Assembly (NCBI GenBank): GCA_026986775.1
Contig: JALSNX010000007.1
Coordinates: 1-51,908, forward strand
From: Caldifarciminota bacterium
Lineage (GTDB): Bacteria; Hydrothermota; Hydrothermia; UBA1063; CAJXJZ01
Direction of reading: 5' to 3'
Length of the DNA stretch: 51,908 nt
In this document: positions 15,092 through 23,032 of the stretch, piece by piece
How positions within the stretch are numbered: the first letter of the stretch is position 1
Layout of the letters: each line of letters starts with the position of its first letter
The notes under the pieces: generated by a model
The model's input: the letters and a program-made list of their open reading frames with translations, nothing else
Databases searched by the model: none
Told to the model about the DNA's origin: nothing
Program-made: the position numbers and the translations under genes

Positions 15092-17673
15092 ATTTGATGG
15101 TATTGTATGCACTTTTAATTGGAGTAACTCCACAGAAAAAAGAGGAGTTTTCACTCAGGGATAGATACCTCTACGTGGAGCATCTTCTTGGAGAGGAAAA
15201 GTACGAAGAGGCTTTGAATGTATTTAAAAATGATATGGAGGCTTTTTCCAGTACTCCGTATCATCTTGAAGCAAGGTTTCTGTATGCTGAACTTCTGTAC
15301 GATGCGGGGTACTCTGAAGAGTTTTTAAAACAGAGCAGAAAACTCCTCAAGAAGGTAAAAGGCACGTATCTTGAGCCTGAACTCTACTACAATTTGAGTG
15401 TTTATTATCTTACGAGGGGCTTTACTGATAGGGCACTTGAATACATAGAAAAGCTTGAAAAGTTTCCTGATTATAAAAATTCCAGCAGGTATTTCTTCTT
15501 AAGAGGGTTACTCCAGTACGTTAAGGGCAACTATCTTGAGTCCATCAAGTTCTTTGAGAAGACCTCTATTCCCTGGGGTAAACTGTTTGAAGGAAGGGCA
15601 TATGCCTTTACTGACAGGCCAAAGGAGGCAATTTATCTTTACAGGTCAATGCTTGACAGTTTTCAGAATACTCGTCTTGAGGGTGCAATTAAGTATGGTA
15701 TAATTGAAGCCCTCTTTATTTACAGTGATTATCAGGGAGTGGTTCTCAAAGGAGAGGAGTTTTTAAAGGATTTCCCGGACCATAAACTCTTTGACTACGT
15801 CAAGTATCTTGTAGGAGTCTCGTACTATAAACTGGGAAAATATGACGAAGCCATTAAACAGCTACTCCCACTTGCTCAAAAAACATCGTTTGAATATGCG
15901 CCCTTATCTGCGTATTTTGTGGGCAATGCAAAAATGCGAGAGGAAAAATATGAAGATGCTATTAAATACTTCCAGAAGGCTCGTTCACAGGTGCTGAACA
16001 ATGATTTGCAGGTACTATCGTTTTTCCGAATTGCGCAGAGTTATTATCTTGCCAATGATACTGCAAACCTCAAACTTGCAGTGTTGCAACTTAAGTCAAT
16101 GTTCCCGGGTGGGATTTTGGGCGGTATGGGGCCTTATTTTGCAGGAGCTGTTGATTTTGAAAAAATGAGATATACAATGGCGGAAGCTGAGTTTAAAGAC
16201 GTAGTTGAAAATAATTTTGTCACTGCCCTGAGATTTCCGGCGATAACCTTTTATTTTGCCTCTCTTTTAAGGGAGGGCCGTGCTGATAAGCTTGCTACTG
16301 TAAGCGCTGTTTTTGCTGATGAGCTTGCAAAAAGTAACGATATATGGGCGGGCTGGGCAGGTCTTTTGCGGGCTGAGGCACTGTATCGGACGCAAAGATA
16401 CGAAGAGGCAGAGAAGGTTTATCTATCCATTATATCTAAATACAAGGATAAAGGACGTTTACTTGTTGGTAATGCCAAAACATCGCTTGGATGGACGTAC
16501 ATAGCTGAGAAAAGGTATGAGAATGCAGAGAATGTGTTGAAAGAGGTTGCAGAGATATATACTGATACCCTGTTTGTTATACAGGCTCACATGGGTCTTG
16601 GAGTTGTTTATTTTAATAAAGGAAATTATAAGGACGCCTATAGAGAATTTGCTGCAATAAGCAATACTTTCCCGGATATGGACTGGGTAACTCCTTATGC
16701 TTTGTATTACAAAGGTTTTGCCCTTTACGCCATGAAGGCATATGGTGATGCCGTTGATGTGTGGGAGAATCTGATAAGACGATTCGGCTCATCCCCTATA
16801 TGTGAAGAGGCGGCATACAAACTTGCTGATACTTACAGTAAAGCAGGAGAATATACAAAATCCAATACCTATATAGACTGGCTTCTTAAGAGTTTTCCGA
16901 AGGGAAAACGTGCTCCTAAAGCACAGTTATTGAAGGCTCAGAATTATTTTAATATGAAAGAATTTGAAAAGGCCATTGAAGAGTATCAGAAATTCCTTTC
17001 ACTTTATCCTGATGACGAACTGGCACAGGCAGCGCAGACGGGTATGTCTCAGGCTTTTTATTATCAGAGTCAGAACGACCCTGATGCTCTTAAGAAGTTC
17101 ACAAAGAAATTCCCCACAAGTGAATATGCAGCGCAGGCCATTTATGATCAGGGTGTTAAGTATTACGAAGAGAAGAAATATAAAAAAGCAGCAGCTTATT
17201 TTATGACCCTTGCAATTGATTATCCAAAGAGCGAAAAGGCTCCTAAAAGTCTTATTTATGCCGGACAGTTGTATGCCATGGTAAAGGATTGGGACAATTC
17301 TGCATCAGCCTATAAGAAATATATTGATTTCTTCCCTCGCGGTGAGCATATACAGGACGCGTATTTTGGACTTGGTGTTGCGCTTCTTCAGAGTGGACAT
17401 TATAAGCGTGCTGCAGATGTATTTAAAGAACTGCTGGATAAGTATCCAGATACAAAATATAAGGAGAAGGCATATAAAAACCTCGGTATAGCACTTTATT
17501 CATCAAATGATGCTTATGGGGCAGTTGATGCATTGAAAAAAGCGGCTTCTTTATATGAGGCAAAGGGAGAAAAGGATGAAGCCCTTGCCATTTATCAATA
17601 CATATATGAAATCGCTCCTGATGCTGAAATAAAAAGATTTGCAGAAGTAAAAATCAAGGAGGCACAGCAATGA
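15088..17673 (+). CDS. Large periplasmic TPR-repeat protein (CpoB/BamD-like)
   Basis: An 861-aa protein with a short hydrophobic N-terminus followed by about 20 tetratricopeptide repeats over almost its whole length. Examples are YFVGNAKMREEKYEDAIKYF, AYKLADTYSKAGEYTKS and GLGVALLQSGHYKRAADVF. The C-terminal third resembles the TPR_6 type of CpoB/YbgF and BamD. The gene overlaps its neighbours by 4 nt on both sides, in the same position relative to a proton-channel pair that cpoB holds in tol-pal clusters (though upstream rather than downstream). A scaffold linking the inner-membrane motor to outer-membrane partners is the likely role. Confidence 0.82.
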   Translation: MNLMVLYALLIGVTPQKKEEFSLRDRYLYVEHLLGEEKYEEALNVFKNDMEAFSSTPYHLEARFLYAELLYDAGYSEEFLKQSRKLLKKVKGTYLEPELYYNLSVYYLTRGFTDRALEYIEKLEKFPDYKNSSRYFFLRGLLQYVKGNYLESIKFFEKTSIPWGKLFEGRAYAFTDRPKEAIYLYRSMLDSFQNTRLEGAIKYGIIEALFIYSDYQGVVLKGEEFLKDFPDHKLFDYVKYLVGVSYYKLGKYDEAIKQLLPLAQKTSFEYAPLSAYFVGNAKMREEKYEDAIKYFQKARSQVLNNDLQVLSFFRIAQSYYLANDTANLKLAVLQLKSMFPGGILGGMGPYFAGAVDFEKMRYTMAEAEFKDVVENNFVTALRFPAITFYFASLLREGRADKLATVSAVFADELAKSNDIWAGWAGLLRAEALYRTQRYEEAEKVYLSIISKYKDKGRLLVGNAKTSLGWTYIAEKRYENAENVLKEVAEIYTDTLFVIQAHMGLGVVYFNKGNYKDAYREFAAISNTFPDMDWVTPYALYYKGFALYAMKAYGDAVDVWENLIRRFGSSPICEEAAYKLADTYSKAGEYTKSNTYIDWLLKSFPKGKRAPKAQLLKAQNYFNMKEFEKAIEEYQKFLSLYPDDELAQAAQTGMSQAFYYQSQNDPDALKKFTKKFPTSEYAAQAIYDQGVKYYEEKKYKKAAAYFMTLAIDYPKSEKAPKSLIYAGQLYAMVKDWDNSASAYKKYIDFFPRGEHIQDAYFGLGVALLQSGHYKRAADVFKELLDKYPDTKYKEKAYKNLGIALYSSNDAYGAVDALKKAASLYEAKGEKDEALAIYQYIYEIAPDAEIKRFAEVKIKEAQQ

Positions 17674-18308
17674 TAATGGGTAAATCTATTGCAGAAATCA
17701 TAATGGGCAGTTATACCATGCAACTTCTATTTGTTACATCGGTTGTTGCCCTTGCTCTGATTATTGAAAGAGGGATATATTTTCTGAAAAACAGGTTTGA
17801 TTACTTCAAGTTCATTAGAGAGGTAGAAGAGCTCCTCAGGGAAGGTAATAAAAAGAAACTGGAGCGTGTCGCTTATGCGAAAAACACGCCGGTTCACAGG
17901 GTTCTGAGAGTGGCTGTGGATAACCTTGATATAAGCGAGGATGAACTTAGAGAACTTCTTACCTCACAGGTACAGGAAGAGGTGGCAAAATCCAAAAAGT
18001 TTCTTGGAGGACTTGCCACAATAGTTGCTATTGCCCCACTTCTTGGTCTCTATGGTACAGTTGTTGGTCTTATAACTGCTTTTCATAACATTGCAGTTAC
18101 AGGCTCTGGTGGTCCTGAGGTCGTTGGAGGAGGTATCGCAGAAGCACTTCTTACAACTCAGTTTGGCTTGATGATAGCCATTCCAGCCCTGATTTTTTAT
18201 AATTATTATGCCAAGAAAACCGAAGACATGGAAGACTTTCTTGAAGCTCTTGCCAGTAAACTTGTATCATACAGAAAGATTCTGTGGAATAAGATGCTTG
18301 AAAAATGA
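17670..18308 (+). CDS. ExbB/TolQ/MotA family proton-channel protein
   Basis: A 212-aa inner-membrane protein with three membrane segments (about 17-37, 112-135 and 155-177). The family signature APLLGLYGTVVGLITAF lies in the second, and GIAEALLTTQFGLMIAIP leads into the third. ExbB-type proteins form pentamers around an ExbD dimer and use the proton gradient to do work on the envelope. The start overlaps the TPR gene by 4 nt. Two ExbD genes and one TonB gene follow with 1-4 nt overlaps, so the complex is probably made of these four products. Confidence 0.95.
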   Translation: MIMGKSIAEIIMGSYTMQLLFVTSVVALALIIERGIYFLKNRFDYFKFIREVEELLREGNKKKLERVAYAKNTPVHRVLRVAVDNLDISEDELRELLTSQVQEEVAKSKKFLGGLATIVAIAPLLGLYGTVVGLITAFHNIAVTGSGGPEVVGGGIAEALLTTQFGLMIAIPALIFYNYYAKKTEDMEDFLEALASKLVSYRKILWNKMLEK

Positions 18309-18739
18309 AAAGCAAGAGAAAGAAAAGAAGGGATAGTAAAAAATCCATGGTCAATCTCGCACCAATGGTGGATATAACACTGTCTCTTCTTATCATGTTT
18401 GTCCTGTCAATTCCATTTCTCATTGAATCTGGTATATTTGTACAGCGTGCTGCTGCTGGAAAAGCCCGCAGGACTGTTAAAATAAAGCAGGAACAGACAA
18501 AGGTTGTGATTTACATAGATGCTAATTATAATCTTTTCCTTAATGAAGAAAAAGTTTCCGAGGATTCTCTAAAAAAACTACTGCCCGAACTTTTAAAAAG
18601 AAGTGTTACAGGCAGGGTGGTTGTGAGTGCAGATTCTGTGGTTCAGTACAGCAGGGTCATACATATAATTGACCTTTCCAAGCAGCTTGGTGCAAAAAGT
18701 GTGCTTATACTTAAAAGAAGGAGCAAAAGCAGGGCATGA
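18305..18739 (+). CDS. ExbD/TolR family protein 1 (with membrane Asp)
   Basis: A 144-aa protein with a basic N-terminus, one membrane helix (about 18-42) and a periplasmic ExbD/TolR domain. The proton-carrying aspartate is present as Asp23 in APMVDITLSLLIMF. The periplasmic part shows the usual pattern (VVIYIDANYNLFLNEEKV, GRVVVSADSVVQYSRVIHI). It overlaps exbB and the second exbD gene by 4 nt each. It should supply the active proton path of the motor. Confidence 0.94.
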   Translation: MKSKRKKRRDSKKSMVNLAPMVDITLSLLIMFVLSIPFLIESGIFVQRAAAGKARRTVKIKQEQTKVVIYIDANYNLFLNEEKVSEDSLKKLLPELLKRSVTGRVVVSADSVVQYSRVIHIIDLSKQLGAKSVLILKRRSKSRA

Positions 18740-19143
18740 ATCAGATTGACATTGGTGAAAAGCTTTTCCCAATGGCGGGTGTTTCTCTTCTTGTGCTTGT
18801 TATACTCATAGCCTCTGCGCCAACACTTATGACAAAGACCAGTACAAAGGTTGATTTGCCACGTGCACACGTTGTTGAGACAGATCTGGAGGATAATATA
18901 TCCATTTCCCTTAAAAAAGACGGTTCCCTCTTTCTCAATGATAAACCCGCTTCTTTAGATACCCTTGTGAGAGCGGTTAAGAGGATGGAAGAGGCAGACA
19001 CGGCGGCTCCTTATTATAAACTCGTGATTATCAGGGCTGATAGTGAACTTGATTTTGGAAGGATTCTTGAGGTCCTTGATTCAGTAAAGAAGAGTGGAGC
19101 AAAAAGAGTAGCATTTTCAGTTATAAAAAAGAAGGGTGAGTAA
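18736..19143 (+). CDS. ExbD/TolR family protein 2 (lacks the membrane Asp)
   Basis: A 135-aa protein with the same layout as its neighbour: one membrane helix (about 11-32) and a periplasmic ExbD-type domain (ISISLKKDGSLFLNDKPAS, KLVIIRADSELDFGRILEV). Aligning PMAGVSLLVLVIL with the PMVDITLSLLIMF of the first ExbD puts Gly15 where the essential aspartate belongs, and the helix holds no other acidic residue. The fold is intact and the frame clean, so this is not a decayed gene. An ExbD heterodimer with one protonatable and one silent helix is inferred. Confidence 0.9.
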   Translation: MNQIDIGEKLFPMAGVSLLVLVILIASAPTLMTKTSTKVDLPRAHVVETDLEDNISISLKKDGSLFLNDKPASLDTLVRAVKRMEEADTAAPYYKLVIIRADSELDFGRILEVLDSVKKSGAKRVAFSVIKKKGE

Positions 19144-20156
19144 TGAGTAAAGAAAGCAGAAGACTTATTATTGCACTTGTATTTTCGGTTATTTTTCATG
19201 TAGTTCTGTTATTTTATTCAAATAAATATGCTGAAAAAAAGAAAGAAGCGCTTGCAGAGCTTCGTGAGGTAGAACTCCTTGAGGAAAAAGTTGGTCCAAG
19301 AGTAAATCCGAAGGTTTTAAAAATGCTCGCAGAGAAAAAGGCCGAGAAAGAGAAACCCGAAGAGGCTCCATCAGGAGGGCCTACTCTTGACCTTACAAGA
19401 AAAAAGGTGGGGCTGGGGGTGGAAAAGGTTGAAGGTCCGAAGATAAGTCTTGATAAAAGTATAGAGGAACCACAGATACAGGGTCCTTCCATTTCCCTTG
19501 ATCAGGCGAGTATTACGCCGAATATAGAAAATGCCCAGATAGACCTTTCGGCAACTTCAGAAAATGTTGATGTGGAGGGAGCTGATGTTGTTCTTGCATT
19601 TTCCGGCAAAGGAAAGAGTACCAGTGAGATATTGAAGGAACAGCCTGTATCAGGTGGTATAAGTCTTGAAAGAAGTGGTATGAGTGATGCAGGTGGTGGG
19701 CTTGGAATAGGTGGTACAGGTAATGGGACTGGAGGCAAAATTAAACTTGTAAGTTCTGGTGGAACATCTTTGAAAGACCTTGAGCAGGAGACACCCACCA
19801 TAAGCAGTGCTGTAAAAAAGAGGCCGAGTATAAGCCTGAGACAGGGTAAAACATCAAAGAAGAGCAAAAGACCTCTTATAAGCCTCAGTGGTCCCCTGCA
19901 AAACAGAAAGATTTTGAAGAAGATAGCCCCTATTTATCCCCGGTCAGCTCTGCGTGAAGGTGAAGAAGGCACATGTGTTTTAAAATTCTGGGTTTCAAGG
20001 GATGGGAAGGTGAAACCAAATATACTTATTCTACGCTCAACCGGTTATCCTGATCTTGACAGAGCAGCCATGCAGGCGCTTCGCATGTGGGTATTTGAGC
20101 CATCATCAAGAGATGATGACTGGGGTGTTTTAACAGTTGTATTTCAGTTGCTTTAA
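19143..20156 (+). CDS. TonB-like energy transducer
   Basis: A 337-aa protein with an N-terminal membrane helix (about 8-25), a charged segment, a long low-complexity spacer (about 75-250) and a C-terminal TonB domain (about 258-337: IAPIYPRSALREGEEG, VSRDGKV, LDRAAMQALRMWVFEP). The spacer is not the usual Pro/Lys type. It repeats a short ISL-type motif at residues 101, 117, 133, 173, 230 and 246. The gene shares one base with the second exbD gene. It may energise the TonB receptor at 2191-4371 or act only within this operon's machine. Confidence 0.92.
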   Translation: MSKESRRLIIALVFSVIFHVVLLFYSNKYAEKKKEALAELREVELLEEKVGPRVNPKVLKMLAEKKAEKEKPEEAPSGGPTLDLTRKKVGLGVEKVEGPKISLDKSIEEPQIQGPSISLDQASITPNIENAQIDLSATSENVDVEGADVVLAFSGKGKSTSEILKEQPVSGGISLERSGMSDAGGGLGIGGTGNGTGGKIKLVSSGGTSLKDLEQETPTISSAVKKRPSISLRQGKTSKKSKRPLISLSGPLQNRKILKKIAPIYPRSALREGEEGTCVLKFWVSRDGKVKPNILILRSTGYPDLDRAAMQALRMWVFEPSSRDDDWGVLTVVFQLL

Positions 20157-20168
20157 AGGAGGCTTATT

Positions 20169-21020
20169 ATGTTGACTCTATTATTTGCGATAATTCTTGC
20201 GCAAACTCAGGGTTTAAATGAAAAAGAGGTTGTTCAGGAAAAGGCTCTTTTTACAATAGAAGATTATCAAAAACCTGGAGGAGTACTTTTGCCCTCCCCA
20301 ATATCTCCTCTTGATTCTTTAACAGGTATAAAGGAGAGGAAGTTGAGTCTTAAGATATCCAACCTCAGTGAGAATTACTATAAAAATTCCATTAAATTCA
20401 GACCGGTATATCTTCGTGTGCCTGTATCTAAGAGCATAGCAGTTTCACTTATTACTATAAAAGTTCCGTCTCCTCCTAAAAAATACGGTGTAAAGAAATG
20501 GAGCCTCTCTGTTTTTGGACCGCGAGGTGAGGTTGTAAGACAGTTTGAGGGAAAGGGGTATCCGCCAGAGTTCGTCAAGTGGGATGGGAGATATACGGAT
20601 GAGTATATTATCCCCGGTGCAACATACTCTACGATTCTTACGTATACCGATAGATATGACCGCAAAAGAAACATTATTGGTGATGATATTAAGGTTGCAG
20701 GCATTACAGGAAAGATTAAAGATAAGTATATTCTGAAGATGGTGGCAGATTCAATATTTATAAAAGGCACATATAAACTGAGAATGGACAGTTCCGAAAG
20801 AATAGATGAAATTGCAAATTTCTTGAAAGAACACTTTTTTGGTGTTATGATAGTTAGGGTGAAGGGAGACCCCGGAGAACTTTTGACTAAAAGGGTTGAG
20901 GTGCTGAAACATGAAATTTTAAAGAGGGTTCCGGTTGACCCTGCAAGGCTCAAGATGGAGAGTATCTATTTTTCGCCAGACGACCTTAAAATATATACCA
21001 TTGAAGTGATAGCGGGATGA
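20169..21020 (+). CDS. Secreted protein with FlgD-like Ig and degenerate OmpA-like domain
   Basis: A 283-aa protein with a signal segment (1-14). A middle FlgD-like domain (about 90-180) contains VVRQFEGKGYPPEFVKWDGR, closely resembling the C-terminal domain of the barrel protein at 13904. The C-terminal stretch (about 195-283) looks like a shortened OmpA/Pal peptidoglycan-binding domain: SSERIDEIANFLKEH, LLTKRVEVLKHEILKR, VDPARLKMES. The loop that normally carries GHTD and the following glycines is largely missing. A strong SD (AAAGGAGG) precedes the start. It is probably the wall- or barrel-linked partner of TonB. Confidence 0.72.
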   Translation: MLTLLFAIILAQTQGLNEKEVVQEKALFTIEDYQKPGGVLLPSPISPLDSLTGIKERKLSLKISNLSENYYKNSIKFRPVYLRVPVSKSIAVSLITIKVPSPPKKYGVKKWSLSVFGPRGEVVRQFEGKGYPPEFVKWDGRYTDEYIIPGATYSTILTYTDRYDRKRNIIGDDIKVAGITGKIKDKYILKMVADSIFIKGTYKLRMDSSERIDEIANFLKEHFFGVMIVRVKGDPGELLTKRVEVLKHEILKRVPVDPARLKMESIYFSPDDLKIYTIEVIAG

Positions 21021-22012
21021 TAAGGGATATACTGTCTTTAGAGGATAATACAGAGGTAGAGATAAAAGCCCTGTTAGTAAAAAAAGACATCAAAAAGTCC
21101 CAACGAACTCAGGGGATAAGACTTGAAATGGAACTGAGTGACAGTTCGGGAACCATAAAAGGTATTATCTTTGAAGATGCAGAAAATGTGGATGCCGGTT
21201 TGTCAGTTGGGAAGGTATACAACATTAAAGGTATGCTTGGCACATTTAACAGGGAGAGAAGAATAATTATTACACCGTCCAATGTTCTGGAACTTACTGA
21301 AGAGGATATTTATGCCTATCTGCCAAGGAGTGAGAGAGATATAGAGGAGATGTGGACACAGCTTCTTGGTCTCATCAGGGTTGTTAAGGACAGACATATG
21401 TCCGGACTATTAAAATATATTTTCGTTGATGACAGAGAATTTGCCGATAAATTCAAAAAAGCACCGGCTGCTGTTTTTTATCATCAAAACTATGTTGGGG
21501 GTCTACTTGAGCATACTCTGAAGGTTGTTAACATCTGTATGGTACTTGCAAAGGAATATGAAAATATTAACAGAGATCTTTTGATTACCGGCGCGCTTCT
21601 CCATGATGTTGGAAAGGTTCTGGAATACAGAGTCTTTCCACTTGAACGCACCTATGAGGGAAGACTTTTGGGGCATATTGCTCTTGGCTATAACATGGTA
21701 AAGTCAAAGATAGATAATTTAAGGTCTCTGCCGGGCACGGGTTTTCCGAAAGTTTTAGAGCTCGGTATTCTTCACATGATACTTTCGCATCATGGAAAGC
21801 TTGAATGGGGGTCTCCTGTCGTACCAATGACACCAGAGGCGCTTGTTCTTCATTATGCAGATGTAATTGATTCTAAGATGTGGAGTGTTTTTAATAAATT
21901 AAAGGAAGCTGAAAGGCAGGGTGATGTCTGGACCGACGCTATAAAAAACCTTGACAATATAAGATTTTTCAATCCCTCCTCTTTAAAGGAGAATGCAGAA
22001 GAAGATTTTTGA
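21017..22012 (+). CDS. YhaM-type 3'-5' exoribonuclease (OB fold + HD)
   Basis: A 331-aa protein with an N-terminal OB-fold domain (about 1-95) and a C-terminal HD phosphohydrolase domain. The metal-binding series runs LLEHTLKVVN, LLHDVGKV, GHIALG, LSHHGKLEWG and HYADVIDSK. This combination and length match the YhaM/CBF1 exoribonucleases. It overlaps the preceding envelope gene by 4 nt and rluD by 20 nt, so it is co-transcribed with them although its RNA role seems unrelated. Confidence 0.88.
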   Translation: MIRDILSLEDNTEVEIKALLVKKDIKKSQRTQGIRLEMELSDSSGTIKGIIFEDAENVDAGLSVGKVYNIKGMLGTFNRERRIIITPSNVLELTEEDIYAYLPRSERDIEEMWTQLLGLIRVVKDRHMSGLLKYIFVDDREFADKFKKAPAAVFYHQNYVGGLLEHTLKVVNICMVLAKEYENINRDLLITGALLHDVGKVLEYRVFPLERTYEGRLLGHIALGYNMVKSKIDNLRSLPGTGFPKVLELGILHMILSHHGKLEWGSPVVPMTPEALVLHYADVIDSKMWSVFNKLKEAERQGDVWTDAIKNLDNIRFFNPSSLKENAEEDF

Positions 22013-22976
22013 GCGGGTGGTCTCCAGAAAGATGGAGAATACCCGCCTTGATATGTATTTGCTGAAGGGGGGGATAGGTCTTTCACGTTCAAGAACAGAA
22101 AAACTTATAAAGGAAGGAAAGGTTCTTGTCAATGGAAAAAAATCTAAACCGGGTTATAAAGTCAAGGAAGGCGACCATATTTATGCTGAATTTGAGGTTT
22201 ATGAACCTATCAAACTTATAGCGCAGGAGCTACCTGTCCCCGTAATTTATGAGGATGATGATGTGATAGTTATCAACAAACCAAAAGGGCTTGTTGTACA
22301 TCCTGCAAAGGGCAATGCAACAGGCACACTCGTTAATTTTCTGCTTGCTAAATACAGGAAATTGCCTACCAGTGAGCAAAAGCAACGTCCGGGAATAGTT
22401 CACAGACTGGATAAAGATACAACAGGGTTGATGGTTGTAGCCAAATCACAAAAAGCACTTTTCAGTCTCGGAAGACAGATGGAAGAAAAGACTGCAAGGA
22501 GAACTTATATTGCTTTTGTATGGGGAAAGGTGCCACTTGATGAGGGAACTGTTGATGCTCCCATTGGAAGGCATCCTGTTGACAGGACTAAAATGGCTGT
22601 TACTCCTTTTAATTCCCGCATGGCTATTACGCATTTTAAAGTGATGAAAAGATACAAAGAACTTGGCACCAAACTACAACTCAATCTGCATACAGGCAGA
22701 ACACATCAAATAAGGGTCCATATGGAATATTTAGGTTATCCTATTATTGGTGATGAGACATATTCTGGACGGGACCCGAGGAAGATTCTGAGAATTGTCC
22801 CATCATCATATAAAGCAGAGGTGGCTGAAATTTTAAAGATTATAGATAGACAGGCACTTCATGCTGCAAGGTTAACATTTTTCCATCCAGGGCTTGGGAG
22901 GCGGGTTACCTTTGAAGTAGAATTACCTGATGATATGCAGAGTTTAGAGGATTATCTTGAAGAGATAGCAGGTTGA
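21993..22976 (+). CDS. rluD: Large-subunit rRNA pseudouridine synthase RluD family
   Basis: A 327-aa protein with an N-terminal S4 RNA-binding domain (about 16-75) and a PseudoU_synth_2 domain. The catalytic Asp140 lies in HRLDKDTTGLM; later motifs include LHTGRTHQIRVH and GDETYSGRD. RluD makes pseudouridines in helix 69 of 23S rRNA. The exact target cannot be read from sequence, since RluC-type relatives are similar. AAAGGAG precedes the ATG at 21993, which lies inside the preceding gene. It is the last gene of the operon. Confidence 0.92.
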   Translation: MQKKIFERVVSRKMENTRLDMYLLKGGIGLSRSRTEKLIKEGKVLVNGKKSKPGYKVKEGDHIYAEFEVYEPIKLIAQELPVPVIYEDDDVIVINKPKGLVVHPAKGNATGTLVNFLLAKYRKLPTSEQKQRPGIVHRLDKDTTGLMVVAKSQKALFSLGRQMEEKTARRTYIAFVWGKVPLDEGTVDAPIGRHPVDRTKMAVTPFNSRMAITHFKVMKRYKELGTKLQLNLHTGRTHQIRVHMEYLGYPIIGDETYSGRDPRKILRIVPSSYKAEVAEILKIIDRQALHAARLTFFHPGLGRRVTFEVELPDDMQSLEDYLEEIAG

Positions 22977-23001
22977 CTTTGCGGTTGTATTTAGTTATTA
23001 T
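22973..23001 (+). promoter_or_regulatory. Promoter ahead of the ether-lipid gene cluster
   Basis: TTGACT (22973-22978) overlaps the rluD stop codon and is followed after 17 nt by TATTAT (22996-23001). A second TATAAT at 23001-23006 overlaps it. The 23033 gene follows with SD AAGGAGGG. Confidence 0.6.
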
Positions 23002-23032
23002 ATAATATCACAGGACGAAAAAGGAGGGTTTT

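Noticed and set aside
20378-20953. 191-codon minus-strand frame
   Set aside because: Lies entirely antisense to the well-supported 20169-21020 gene and has no motif, promoter or ribosome site.
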